Positions 7,639 through 17,218 of a DNA stretch of 64,000 nucleotides are shown here, in pieces. The notes under the pieces were generated by a model. It ran no database searches, was not told the origin of the DNA, and saw only the letters and a program-made list of their open reading frames with translations. Position numbers and translations under genes: made by a program. Source of the DNA: Bradyrhizobium barranii subsp. apii (GTDB taxonomy: Bacteria > Pseudomonadota > Alphaproteobacteria > Rhizobiales > Xanthobacteraceae); contig NZ_CP096255.1 in the NCBI RefSeq assembly GCF_011516635.5, positions 3,222,501-3,286,500 of the forward strand. Direction: 5' to 3'. Numbering within the stretch: the stretch's first letter is position 1; every line of letters starts with the position of its first letter.

Positions 7639-9332
7639 CTAGAGGCAGCCGCCCCTACCGCGTTCGGGGCAGAGCCGGAATGCGCTCGAGAGGGTGAACA
7701 GGAAGCGTGGGCTGCGGCGCTCGTTGTCTGGCGCCCGGTAGCTCAAGGGGACGGCTACGCCGAGATCGGCTTGAAGATCATCCGGCAGAAAGAACCGCAC
7801 GCCGGCTCCGGCCGATGTCAGCGACAGGCCGTCGCTCAAGCGGTAACTGTCGTTCCAGACTGCGCCGGCGTCGCCAAAGGCGTAGAGCTGATAGCCGGTC
7901 CAGTAGCGGAAATTGAGCTTCTGGTCGAAGCGCAGCTCGAGCGAGCCGGCAAGACCGTTGTCGCCGCTGATCTCGGCCGCGCCATAGCCCCGGCCGAAAG
8001 CCGCGCCGCCGAGATAGAATTGCTGCGAAATGAACAGCGGCCGCGATGCCGTCTGGCTGGCCGCGGACAGCTTGAGCGACCAGGCGTCGTTGAGGGTCTG
8101 GTAGCGCGTGAACCAGAGGTTCAGCACCGAGAAGTTCGACGCGGCGCCGTCGCGCGACAGCAGATCGTCGTCGAAATGCGAGGCACCGAAGATGTCGAGA
8201 CCCTGGCGGTAGGTCAGCGTCGCGAAATTGGTGCCGCCGAAGCGATCCTGGAGCCGGTAATCGGCGGTCAGGCTCGCGGTCCTGATGTGGTCGTTGTACC
8301 AGGGGCCGTAAAGATCGTGCTCGGACACGTTGCTGAAGGTGCCGGCCAAGGTCAGCGTCAACGCCGATGATTGCGACATGAAGGGCACGGTGCTTGCCCG
8401 CAGCTCGAACGCCTCTGTCGTGGTGATGTCGCTGTCGAGGCGGCGGGCGTCACCCGGCCGGACCGCGCTGTACAGGACGGAAGCGCCGAGGCGCACGCCG
8501 TCGACGCCGACGGGCGCGTCATAGGATAATCGCGCAAAGCCAAGCTCACGCGGGTCGTTGGCAATTGTCGACAGGTTGACCGCCAGCGTATCGCCGGGCG
8601 TGAGGTAGGAGTTGAAAGCGCCGGTCGCGTAGGTCTGCCACGGGCCGACCGACGATGAGCCCAAATTATCCACGCCGAACGACGAGAAGACGTGCCAGGT
8701 CTTCAAATGGACGATGAGGCGAAAGCGGCCGGTGGCACCGCCGATCTCCTCGAGCGCGGTGTCGGTGGTCCGGATGCCCGGCCCGCTGTTGATGAGGAAG
8801 AGCTGACGCTCGAGCGTTGCCAGGCGCGACGGCTGCTCGGCGAGAACCGGCCCAGCATCGGCCTCACGCCAAACTGCTCGGCGCCGTCGCCTTTCAGCTC
8901 GGCCTGCACGATGGCGCCTTCAATCACCTGGATCCGGACGCGGCCGTCGGCGATGTCCTGCGGCGGCACGATCGCCCGGCTCAGATGAAAGCCGTCTGCG
9001 CGGTAGAGATCGCTGATCGCGCCGGCGATCGCGGCGAGGTCGGCTTGCGAGACCTTCTTGCCGAGATAGGGCTGATAGGCTGCGGCGATGCGATCGCGGG
9101 GAATGGCTTGGGCGCCGCTGACATCGATCCCGCGCAACACGAATTGCGGTTTCGTATCCCCGCCTGTGTTGGGCCGGCCGACCGCCGGCAGCGTGACCGG
9201 AGGACGGCTCAGCGATTCCTGCTCGGTTTGGTTTTCAAAGTATTTCTCGGGCTGCCGCGGATCGAAGCCGGGCTGGTTCGCCTGTTGAGCGAACGCCTGC
9301 GAAATTCCCGTGAAAATCGGTGCCGCCAGCAC
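7639..9332 (-). pseudogene. TpsB outer-membrane transporter (ShlB/FhaC/HecB family), frameshifted
   Basis: Two frames on the minus strand make one protein. The upstream frame holds an export region (ISQAFAQQ), a Pro-rich linker and a POTRA domain (FVLRGIDVSGAQAI through VRIQVIEG). The downstream frame holds the 16-strand barrel ending GRGGCL. Near 8845-8850, in the coding strand, one missing G in GGCCGGTTCTCGCC breaks the frame just after VRPMLGR; restoring it gives VLAEQPSRLATLERQLFLIN. No ATG begins the frame: GTG 9332 cuts the signal peptide, while KRHLLVALVLAAPIFTG upstream follows an ATT at 9362. TpsB proteins secrete large TpsA exoproteins; none is seen nearby. Confidence 0.75.
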
Positions 9333-9565
9333 CAGTGCAACGAGGAGATGCCGCTTCTCAATGCGCGCAGCGAGCTGCTCACCGTAGTTTAACGGAGCGG
9401 TGCCCAGGAGCCGGTAAGAGTTCGTTAGCTGTATGATTTTTCTTAGTTTTTTATGGTCAATGATTGGTTAATGCAGCCGTTGGACTTGCCGGTTCCCGCT
9501 AATTCTCTCTTGAGTGATTTCGGATACGCCTGAGGACTGGCTGTAATGCGGGACTGAGGATCGTG

Positions 9566-10813
9566 ATGCTGGGCAGAGTTGGAATGCGGTGCGCCTTCGT
9601 GGCCGCGCTGATCCTGGGTACGGCCTCGTTCGCATCTGCCGCGGACGATGGCGTCTGGTCAGTCAGCAAGTCCTCGGGTGAGGTCTGGCTTGCCGCCAAC
9701 GGCGCGCAGCCTGTGTCATTGACCCAAGAAGGGACGCTGAGGGCCGGTGATACCATTCGCACCGGACGCAACGGACGCGTGCTGCTCGTCCGCGGCGAGG
9801 AATCGATTTTGATCTCCCCGAACTCGGTGGTCGGTTTGCCGGCCGAGAAGAAGGAAGGGCTCTCGACCACTATCATCCAGCAGGCGGGTTCGATCCTGCT
9901 CGAGGTCGAGAAGCGCAACGTCAAGCATTTCGAGGTCGAGACGCCGTATCTCGCCGCCGTGGTCAAGGGAACGCAATTCAGCGTCACCGTGAATGCTGGC
10001 AGCACCAAGGTCGGCGTGCTCCGCGGCCAGGTTGAAGTCTCCGACTTCAAGTCCGGACAGATCGCACAGGTCATGCCGGGACAGGCCGCCACCTCCTTTG
10101 AGCACGGCAAGCCCGGCCTCAGCCTGAGTGGTGCCGGGACCTTCAATCCGATCGAGCACGGCAAGCCGCGCGCCTCGACGATCGAGCGTGTCCCGGTGCC
10201 GAAATCGGGCCTGTCGGCACCGCGCAATGCGGCGAACGGCCATGCGATCCATGCGCTCGGTCCGATCGACAACGGGACCAAGGCGGCCGGCGCGCCGGCG
10301 CAATCGCATCAAGCGGCCGGCGGTCAGGCGCCCAAAGGCGGCGTCGTGCGCATCTCCAGTTCGCTCGGCGAGGTCAAGCTGAACGTCCACAAGGTCACGA
10401 ACGGGCTCGCCCACGGCGCCGTGACAACGGGCCACGTGCGCAACGCGAACGCCAGCACCGGGACCGAGACGGTGTGGAGCGATACGAAGGCGAGCGCGAC
10501 GACCACGGCCGCCAACGGCTCCAACGTCACGGCGGTTACGGTGAGCAGTAGTGCACCCACGGCCAGTGCCACGTCGACGTCGTCAAATACGACGACGACC
10601 GTTGCGACCACCGCTGGTTCGACCAGCGATGTGTCCGGCGGAAGCTCTGGGAGCGGAAGCAACGGGACTGGCGCGACCAGCAACGGAAGCGGTGGCACCG
10701 GCAATAATGGCAACAACGGCAACGGGAACAGCGGAAACGGGAATAACGGCAGCAACGGTAACGGCAATCATGGCCACCACTACGGTTGGTATTGGGGCAA
10801 AGGCCATCGCTAG
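9566..10813 (+). CDS. FecR-domain exported protein with low-complexity tail
   Basis: A 415-residue protein. It has a Sec signal peptide (RCAFVAALILGTASFASA), a FecR domain at about residues 28-175 (DTIRTGRNGRVLLVRGEESI; VVKGTQFSVTV; LRGQVEV), a linker, then a C-terminal Ser/Thr region changing to a Gly/Asn repeat ending in HGHHYGWYWGKGHR. It is periplasmic or surface-exposed. There is no FecI sigma factor or TonB receptor nearby, so this is not iron-citrate FecR but the kind found beside CHASE2 proteins, as here with the next gene. ATG 9566 follows GAGGA; a GTG at 9563 is equally in frame. Confidence 0.82.
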   Translation: MLGRVGMRCAFVAALILGTASFASAADDGVWSVSKSSGEVWLAANGAQPVSLTQEGTLRAGDTIRTGRNGRVLLVRGEESILISPNSVVGLPAEKKEGLSTTIIQQAGSILLEVEKRNVKHFEVETPYLAAVVKGTQFSVTVNAGSTKVGVLRGQVEVSDFKSGQIAQVMPGQAATSFEHGKPGLSLSGAGTFNPIEHGKPRASTIERVPVPKSGLSAPRNAANGHAIHALGPIDNGTKAAGAPAQSHQAAGGQAPKGGVVRISSSLGEVKLNVHKVTNGLAHGAVTTGHVRNANASTGTETVWSDTKASATTTAANGSNVTAVTVSSSAPTASATSTSSNTTTTVATTAGSTSDVSGGSSGSGSNGTGATSNGSGGTGNNGNNGNGNSGNGNNGSNGNGNHGHHYGWYWGKGHR

Positions 10814-10874
10814 GACCGTGTCGTCGGCATAGGGGAGCGCCTGGCGGCAGGGACCGCCGGTGCAGGGGAGCAAA

Positions 10875-13622
10875 GTGAAACGCCATCGGCCGCATATTCT
10901 CGTCATGATCGCGCTTGCGGTCGTGCTGTCCACGGGGTGGCACGGCGCGCTTCGCAACGCGCTCACCGATCTGCGCTTCGCCTGGCAATCGCGTACGGCC
11001 AGCGGCAATGTCGTCGTGGTGGCCATCGACGCCCCCTCGATCGACCAGATCGGGATATGGCCCTGGCCGCGCCGGCTCCACGCGGAGCTGTTGCGCAGGC
11101 TCGAGGCGGCGGGGGCACAGGACGTCGCCTTCGACGTCGATTTCAGCACACCATCGGATCCGGCCTCTGACGAAGCCCTCGTCACCGCGCTTCGGGAGGT
11201 TGGCGGTTCGACGATCCTGCCCTCCTTCAAGCAACCGACGCCGAATGGTGGCGCGGTTCACATCAATCGTCCACTGAAGCCGTTCAGCAACCAGTCGTGG
11301 CCGGCCGTCGTCAATGTTGCGATCGAATCCGACGGGCTCGTGCGCCGCTATCCGGTCGGAGAGAAGCTCGGCGATGCCGTGATGCCGTCGATGGCCGTCG
11401 TGCTGGCCGGACAGGACGCCAATCGGCGGCCACTCTTCCTGATCGATTTCGGCATTCGTGCGGCCTCCATCCCAAGTGTCTCCTATTTTGACGTGCTGCG
11501 CGGCGATGCCGCGACCTTGGACAAGCTGAGAGACAAGAAGATCATCGTCGGTGCTACCGCGCTCGAACTGGGCGACCGGTTCAGCGTTCCCAACGGCAAG
11601 ATCGTCTCTGGACCCGTCCTCCAGGCCCTGGCGGCAGAATCGATCCTCCAGAACCGGATGCTGCGCTGGACGTCCGATGCCGGCATGATCATTGGCTTGG
11701 GCTTGATCTGCCTGGCGATGATGTATTCGTGGCGCCGTTCCGCACCGGGCGTCCGTGTCACCATCCTCGTCGCCGCAGGAGCGGGCGTGGAACTTGCCGC
11801 TGCGCTCGTGCAGGCAAGCTGGCCGCTCATCATCGACACGTCGCTGTTTCACATTGCGATCATTGCCTATCTGACGGCGATTGCACTCGACGAGATCGAT
11901 TTCCGTAGTCTCCTGGGACGCATTGCCGAGAGCCGCTTTCATCGTATCGCGATGTCGCTCGGCGACGGTCTGATCTGCACCGACGAGGATCACCGGATCA
12001 CGGTGTGGAATCCGGGCGCCAGCGCGATCTTCGGTTACATGCCGACCGAAATGATCGGGCGTCCGTTCGAAACGCTCTGTGCGGAGCCCGCCGGCGGTGG
12101 CGCAAAGGCATTTGCCATGCGCGATGCTGCGCGCCAGGCGCTGTTGGTGCCCGGCGGTGCCGTCGTCGTCGTCGAGTTCCAGGGGCGGCGGAAGAACGGC
12201 GAGACGTTCCCGGTCGAAGCGAGCTTTTCGGGCTGGCAGGGCACGGACGGCTTCCAGTACGGAGCGATCCTGCGCGACATCTCGGTCCGCAAGCGCGAAG
12301 CCGAACGCGTCAGGTATCTCGCCGAACATGACGCGTTGACCGGCCTTGCCAACCGCAACATGCTGCATGCGAGCCTCGCCAATCTGATCGCCGCGGCGGA
12401 GCGGCGATCGTCCGACGTCGCGCTGCTCGTGCTAGGGCTCGACGGCTTCCAGCAGATCAACGACATGCTTGGACATTCGGCCGGCGACCTCGTGCTGCGG
12501 GCCGTCGCGGAGCGCCTCCGGACCAAAGTCGATAGCAAGGCGGTCGTAGCCCGGCTCAGCGGCGACGAGTTCGCCATCGCGCTTGATTGTACGGAGGCTG
12601 GCGAGCCGATTGTGGAGTTTGCCGAGCGGATCGCGCGCGCGTTCGAAGTGCCGCTCGCAACGGGCGCGCGCCAACATCGCGTCAGGATCAGCATCGGCGT
12701 CGCCGTCTATCCGGAAGGCGGGCACAACGCCGACGATCTTCTCGGCAATGGTCATCTGGCGCTGAGCAAGGCAAAGATGACGCGGCGCGGCAGCCACGTG
12801 ATCTTCGAGAGTGCGATCAGGCAGGAGCTGGAGAACCGGCTGACGCTGGAGAGCGAGCTGGCGCTTGCCGCGGATCGCGGCGAGTTCGAACTATTCTACC
12901 AGCCACAGGTTCGGCTGGTCGACGGCAGCTTGCTCGGGGCCGAAGCGCTCATCCGTTGGCGGCATCCCGCGCGCGGCTATGTCTCGCCCGGGGAATTCAT
13001 GCCGGTGGTCAACACCTCGCCCCTGTCCGAGCGGATCGCGAACTGGGTGATGGAGACCGCCTGCCGGCAGGCGCGAGCCTGGGAATTGTCCGGAAACAGC
13101 GTGCGCGTCGCGATCAACCTCTCGCCGTCGCAGCTCGAGTCCGGCGACCTCGCGCATTCCGTTGCGGCGCTGCTCGCGGAGACGGGGCTCACGCCGTCGC
13201 TGCTCGAGCTCGAAGTCACCGAGGATATCCTGCTGCATGACGAAAGCCGCGTGCTCGACATGTTCGAGCGGATCCAGCAGCTCGGCGTCCGCGTTCTGTT
13301 CGACGATTTCGGCACGGGCTATGCGAGCCTGAGCTATCTGAAGAAGTTTCCGCTCGACGGGCTCAAGATCGACCGGTCGTTCGTGCTTGACCTGCTCGCC
13401 GATTCCGACGACGCCGCGATCGTCGGCTCGACCATCGGTCTCAGCAAGCAGCTCGGGCTCACTGTCGTGGCGGAAGGCATCGAGAACCGTGCCACGGCCG
13501 ACTTCCTGGTCAGCATGGGATGCGAGGAAGGGCAGGGATATTTCTTCGGCCGCCCGATGCCTGCCGGGGCGTTCGAGAGGCAATTCCTGCCGGCTGAACT
13601 CGAAGCCGTCAGCGCGGCCTGA
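10875..13622 (+). CDS. CHASE2-PAS-GGDEF-EAL c-di-GMP signalling protein
   Basis: A 915-residue membrane protein. One N-terminal helix precedes the periplasmic CHASE2 sensor (about residues 25-265), then three helices, PAS (about 355-475), GGDEF (about 490-650) and EAL (about 665-910). The GGDEF motif is SGDEF. The EAL domain keeps EAL, ELEVTED, DDFGTG, LKID, AEGIEN and QGY, so phosphodiesterase activity is likely; cyclase activity is uncertain. AGGGGAG precedes GTG 10875 (GTG 10860 is an alternative). It is 61 nt downstream of the FecR gene, and the pair probably senses an envelope signal together. Confidence 0.92.
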   Translation: MKRHRPHILVMIALAVVLSTGWHGALRNALTDLRFAWQSRTASGNVVVVAIDAPSIDQIGIWPWPRRLHAELLRRLEAAGAQDVAFDVDFSTPSDPASDEALVTALREVGGSTILPSFKQPTPNGGAVHINRPLKPFSNQSWPAVVNVAIESDGLVRRYPVGEKLGDAVMPSMAVVLAGQDANRRPLFLIDFGIRAASIPSVSYFDVLRGDAATLDKLRDKKIIVGATALELGDRFSVPNGKIVSGPVLQALAAESILQNRMLRWTSDAGMIIGLGLICLAMMYSWRRSAPGVRVTILVAAGAGVELAAALVQASWPLIIDTSLFHIAIIAYLTAIALDEIDFRSLLGRIAESRFHRIAMSLGDGLICTDEDHRITVWNPGASAIFGYMPTEMIGRPFETLCAEPAGGGAKAFAMRDAARQALLVPGGAVVVVEFQGRRKNGETFPVEASFSGWQGTDGFQYGAILRDISVRKREAERVRYLAEHDALTGLANRNMLHASLANLIAAAERRSSDVALLVLGLDGFQQINDMLGHSAGDLVLRAVAERLRTKVDSKAVVARLSGDEFAIALDCTEAGEPIVEFAERIARAFEVPLATGARQHRVRISIGVAVYPEGGHNADDLLGNGHLALSKAKMTRRGSHVIFESAIRQELENRLTLESELALAADRGEFELFYQPQVRLVDGSLLGAEALIRWRHPARGYVSPGEFMPVVNTSPLSERIANWVMETACRQARAWELSGNSVRVAINLSPSQLESGDLAHSVAALLAETGLTPSLLELEVTEDILLHDESRVLDMFERIQQLGVRVLFDDFGTGYASLSYLKKFPLDGLKIDRSFVLDLLADSDDAAIVGSTIGLSKQLGLTVVAEGIENRATADFLVSMGCEEGQGYFFGRPMPAGAFERQFLPAELEAVSAA

Positions 13623-13641
13623 ACCGCTTCAACTCCGATCG

Positions 13642-13902
13642 CTACCGCCGGCGTGCAACTGCCACGCCAAAGAGGAAGGCGACGAACAGACTGGCCAAGG
13701 GCGCTTCGCGCGTGATTGCCGCGACGGTCGCGAGCGGCCGGCCGGGTTTTCGTGCTTCGTCGATTGCGGCCGTGAGGCGATCGACCGCGGCGTGCAGGCC
13801 GCCTGCCACCTCGCCAATGGTGCGGGACACGTCGGTTGCTGCGTCGATGGCACGCTCGGCCATGCCGGGCGGGGGATTGGGCTGCGGTATGTCCGTGCTC
13901 AA
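13642..13902 (-). CDS. Small C-terminally membrane-anchored protein
   Basis: An 86-residue protein beginning (M)STDIPQPNPPPGMAERA and ending in a hydrophobic anchor PLASLFVAFLFGVAVARRR, with a helical middle. The layout recalls ElaB/YqjD/DUF883-type ribosome- or stress-associated tail-anchored proteins, but I cannot claim membership. I chose the TTG at 13902 because GGAGG lies 7-9 nt upstream; a GTG at 13944 is also in frame and falls inside a 48-nt tandem repeat. It is convergent with the CHASE2 gene. Confidence 0.5.
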   Translation of the reverse strand: MSTDIPQPNPPPGMAERAIDAATDVSRTIGEVAGGLHAAVDRLTAAIDEARKPGRPLATVAAITREAPLASLFVAFLFGVAVARRR

Positions 13903-13942
13903 GATCGCGACCTCCGGAATTGGCGAAGAGATGGAGGCCGGC

Positions 13943-14030
13943 ACCTTTGGCTATCCGCGCGTGCGCTCGTTTTGAACAGCGGGTCGAGAGACCTTTGGCT
14001 ATCCGCGACAGGCGCCGTTTTGAACGGCGG
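13943..14030. repeat. Imperfect 48-nt tandem duplication
   Basis: ACCTTTGGCTATCCGCG followed 10-12 nt later by GTTTTGAAC-GCGG occurs at 13943 and again at 13991, a period of 48 nt with a few substitutions. It sits between the small anchored-protein gene and arginase, and includes one possible start codon of the former. Confidence 0.7.
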
Positions 14031-14168
14031 ATGCCGGCCCTGTAAACAAAATGCGGCGTCCGGGAATTTGTTCCGGGCGCGCGAGCCCTTTCGTCCCGTA
14101 ATCCCGGGAAACGACGGATGCGAATCTCTGTTAGGCTGGCGGAGGCTTGCTGATCTCAGGAGACTGCC

Positions 14169-15146
14169 GTGACCGATCAGACCATGCCGGATCGAGCCCG
14201 GCGCATCGCCTTGCTCGGCGCGCCCATCGACATGGGAGCTTCGCAGCGTGGCACCTTGATGGGCCCCGCAGCGCTGCGCACCGCCGGTCTTGCGCCATTG
14301 CTCGAAAGCCTTGATTTCGAAGTCGTCGATTACGGCGATCTCTCCGTGGCGGAGGTCAGGGACCTCGCTGACAGGCCGCCCGAAAAAGCCAATCACTATC
14401 GCGAAATCCAGCGCTGGACGCGTCTGCTGAGCCGCAGAGGCCATGAGATCGCACAGACCGGGGCGTTGCCGATCTTCCTCGGCGGCGATCACACATTGTC
14501 GATGGGCTCGGTGAATGCCATGGCGCGCCACTGGCAGGAGCGCGGACGCGAGCTGTTCGTGCTCTGGCTCGACGCCCATGCCGATTACAACACGCCCGAG
14601 ACGACGATCACCGCCAACATGCACGGCATGTCGGCGGCGTTCTTGTGTGGCGAGCCCGGCCTCGACGGATTGCTCGGCGATGATCCGCGCGCCTCGATTG
14701 ATCCCGACAGGCTGGACCTGTTCGGCGCGCGTTCGATCGATAAGCTCGAAAGGGAATTGATGCGCACACGCCGGATCAGGGTTGTCGACATGCGCCAGAT
14801 TGACGAGTTCGGCGTCGCTGTGCTGATCCGGCGCGTCATCGAGCGCGTCAAGGCGTGCGATGGCGTGCTCCATGTCAGCTTCGATGTCGATTTCCTTGAT
14901 CCGTGTGTGGCGCCGGGAGTCGGCACCACGGTGCCGGGCGGAGCGACCTATCGCGAGGCGCATCTGATCATGGAGCTGCTTCATGATTCCGGCGTGGTCG
15001 GATCGGTCGACATCGTCGAGCTCAACCCGTTCCTGGACGAGCGCGGTCGCACCGCGCGCACTGCGGTCGAGCTGATCGGCAGCCTGTTCGGACAACAGAT
15101 CACCGACCGCCCGACGCCGAGTAACGCGATCGCACCGGGCGAGTGA
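14169..15146 (+). CDS. rocF: Arginase
   Basis: A 325-residue ureohydrolase. Manganese-ligand motifs are all present: GGDHTLSMG, WLDAHADYNTPE and SFDVDFLDPCVAPG. These, with the GSVDIVELNP ending, fit arginase (arginine to ornithine and urea) better than agmatinase. The enzyme is a cytosolic hexamer or trimer in the family. The GTG start at 14169 follows AGGAG closely. It is monocistronic, with no ornithine cyclodeaminase gene beside it in this window. The family call is strong; agmatinase or guanidinobutyrase remain possible. Confidence 0.88.
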   Translation: MTDQTMPDRARRIALLGAPIDMGASQRGTLMGPAALRTAGLAPLLESLDFEVVDYGDLSVAEVRDLADRPPEKANHYREIQRWTRLLSRRGHEIAQTGALPIFLGGDHTLSMGSVNAMARHWQERGRELFVLWLDAHADYNTPETTITANMHGMSAAFLCGEPGLDGLLGDDPRASIDPDRLDLFGARSIDKLERELMRTRRIRVVDMRQIDEFGVAVLIRRVIERVKACDGVLHVSFDVDFLDPCVAPGVGTTVPGGATYREAHLIMELLHDSGVVGSVDIVELNPFLDERGRTARTAVELIGSLFGQQITDRPTPSNAIAPGE

Positions 15147-15304
15147 CGCCGAGAGCTGTTTTGCATCGCGAAGAACGGAATGGCTGTTGCGGCTGGCTGA
15201 TCTAGACCAGTCCTGGTCGAAATCGCCTGTTTTTGAAATATGTGCGGATTGCAAACGCCCTTCGCGGAGGGTTTGATGCGGGTCGCGCTTCGGGAGAATC
15301 CGCA

Positions 15305-16576
15305 ATGAGCAGCACGATCGACGCCGCCGGAAAATCCGCGAGAACATCACGCCGTCGCTTCCTGCAGGTCGGCACCGCGGTGGCGGGCGGCGCCGTTCTG
15401 GGCGCTGGTACGTCGGCCGCGGCGGAGACGGACAACCTTCCGCCCAACATTCCCGAATGGATGAAGGCGCCGGGCGAGCCGATGGGAGCCCAGCCCTATG
15501 GCGCGCCGTCACCGTTCGAGAAGGGCGTCGTCAAGAACATCTCGAAGACGCTCAAGCAGTACATATCGGCCTCCAGCCGGACGCCACTGCAGGAGCTCGA
15601 CGGCATCATCACGCCGAATGGATTGTTCTACGAGCGGCATCATGGCGGTGTTCCGACCATCGATCCGGCGCAGCATCGGTTGATGCTGCACGGCCTCGTC
15701 GAACGGCCCCTGATCTTCACGATGGACGATCTCAGGCGCTTCCCGTCGGAGTCGCGCATCCACTTCCTCGAATGCTCCGGCAATCCCGGTTACGCCAAGC
15801 CCTATGGCAAGACGGCATCGGACCTCGTGGGTCTGGTGAGTTGCGCCGAATGGACCGGCGTGAGCCTGAAGCTGGTGCTCGAGGAGGCCGGATTGAAACC
15901 GGACGCCAAATGGGTCGTCGCCGAAGGCGCTGACGCCGTCGCGCTGACGCGCAGCATTCCGATCGAGAAATGCCTCGAGGACGCCCTTCTGGTCTACAGC
16001 CAGAACGGCGAGCGGTTGCGTCCGCAGCAGGGCTATCCCTTGCGGCTGTTCCTGCCGGGCTTCGAAGGCAATATGAGCGTGAAGTGGCTGCGCCGCCTGC
16101 ACGTGACCGCGGAGCCCACTTATTCGCGCGAAGAGACCTCGAAATACACCGATCTCTTGCCCGACGGCACGGCGCGCGAATTTTCCTTCTACATGGAAGC
16201 GAAGTCCATCATTACGCGCCCCTCGGGCGGTCATCGCCTGAGCGCGCCCGGCTTCCACGAGATCACCGGCATCGCCTGGAGCGGTCATGGCAAGATCAAG
16301 CGTGTCGAGGTTTCGGTCGATGACGGCAAGAGCTGGCAGGACGCGCGATTGCAGGAGCCGGTGTTGACGCGCGCCCTCACGCGCTTCCGCCTGCCTTGGC
16401 AATGGGACGGCAAGCCAGCCGTGATCCAGAGCCGTGCCGTCGACGAGACCGGCTATGTGCAGCCGACGCTGGCCGAACTGCTCGCGGTGCGCGGGGAGAA
16501 CTATTTCTACCACAACAACGCGATCTGGCCCTGGCGCATCGCGGCCGACGGCGAGGTGACCAATGCGCTGGCGTGA
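15305..16576 (+). CDS. soxC: Sulfite dehydrogenase, molybdopterin subunit (SoxC-like)
   Basis: A 423-residue protein. A Tat signal (TSRRRFLQVG then AVAGGAVLGAGTSAAA) directs folded export. The molybdenum-binding cysteine lies in FLECSGNPGYAKP, and the C-terminal dimerisation domain begins near IITRPSGG. SoxC with SoxD forms the periplasmic sulfur/sulfite dehydrogenase of thiosulfate oxidation. The ATG at 15305 has GGGAG upstream; the longer frame from 15233 lacks one. It overlaps the cytochrome gene by 14 nt, so the two are coupled. No other sox genes are in the window, so a stand-alone sulfite oxidase role is also possible. Confidence 0.88.
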   Translation: MSSTIDAAGKSARTSRRRFLQVGTAVAGGAVLGAGTSAAAETDNLPPNIPEWMKAPGEPMGAQPYGAPSPFEKGVVKNISKTLKQYISASSRTPLQELDGIITPNGLFYERHHGGVPTIDPAQHRLMLHGLVERPLIFTMDDLRRFPSESRIHFLECSGNPGYAKPYGKTASDLVGLVSCAEWTGVSLKLVLEEAGLKPDAKWVVAEGADAVALTRSIPIEKCLEDALLVYSQNGERLRPQQGYPLRLFLPGFEGNMSVKWLRRLHVTAEPTYSREETSKYTDLLPDGTAREFSFYMEAKSIITRPSGGHRLSAPGFHEITGIAWSGHGKIKRVEVSVDDGKSWQDARLQEPVLTRALTRFRLPWQWDGKPAVIQSRAVDETGYVQPTLAELLAVRGENYFYHNNAIWPWRIAADGEVTNALA

Positions 16577-17105
16577 GACCTGCGGCGTTGCCGTCGCAAT
16601 CGCGCTGGGTGCCTTCGCGAGCGAAGCGCAGGCGCAAAGCCCTTATGGCATCGGTCGCCCTGCGACGGCTGCAGAGATCGCGGGCTGGAATATCGATGTC
16701 GGACGTGACGGCAGCAATCTGCCGAAGGGAGGCGGTTCGGTCAGCCATGGGCGCGAGGTGTTCGCCCAGCAATGTGCTTCCTGCCATGGCGATAAAGGCG
16801 AGGGTGGCCTGGGTGACCGGCTCGTCGGTGGGCAGGGCACGATCGGGACGCCCAGGCCGATCCGCACCGTCGGCAGCTATTGGCCTTATGCGCCGACGCT
16901 GTTCGATTATATCCGCCGCGCCATGCCGCAGAACGCGCCGCAGTCGCTGAGTGACGAGGATGTCTATGCGGTGTCCGCCTATATCCTGAACCTGAACGGG
17001 CTGGTGGGAGCCGATGCGACACTCGATGCCAAATCGCTTTCGGCAGTCAAGATGCCGAACCGCGACAGCTTCGTCGGCGACGCGCGCCCTGACGTGAAAA
17101 AGTGA
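16563..17105 (+). CDS. soxD: c-type cytochrome subunit of sulfite dehydrogenase (SoxD-like)
   Basis: A 180-residue periplasmic monohaem cytochrome. It has a Sec signal (VAVAIALGAFASEAQA), haem-attachment motif CASCH near residue 76, and a candidate axial methionine in VKMPNRDSF near the C-terminus. It is shorter than the dihaem SoxD of Paracoccus (about 380 residues), so it corresponds to the single-haem form found with SoxC in many rhizobia. It should pass electrons from the molybdenum subunit to the respiratory chain. Start codon overlap with the upstream gene shows an operon. Confidence 0.85.
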   Translation: MRWRETCGVAVAIALGAFASEAQAQSPYGIGRPATAAEIAGWNIDVGRDGSNLPKGGGSVSHGREVFAQQCASCHGDKGEGGLGDRLVGGQGTIGTPRPIRTVGSYWPYAPTLFDYIRRAMPQNAPQSLSDEDVYAVSAYILNLNGLVGADATLDAKSLSAVKMPNRDSFVGDARPDVKK

Positions 17106-17218
17106 TCGTATCGGGACGATCAGTTCCGCGCAGTGGCTCGGAACTTGCTTAAGCGAAGCGCGGAACTCGCAGGATGCGTTTGAGTTAACCCGCGAGAGGA
17201 AACAGCACGGGTCCTTCG

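Noticed and set aside
8835..8855. Programmed frameshift in the TpsB gene
   Set aside because: No slippery heptamer at the junction, and the family is not known for recoding; a single missing G plus a defective start is simpler.
10536..12368. Long minus-strand frame of about 610 codons antisense to the FecR and CHASE2 genes
   Set aside because: Arg/Gln-rich translation without domains; mirror frame of GC-rich coding sequence. The same applies to antisense frames at 1229-2209, 13899-15512, 50059-51507 and 53899-54984.
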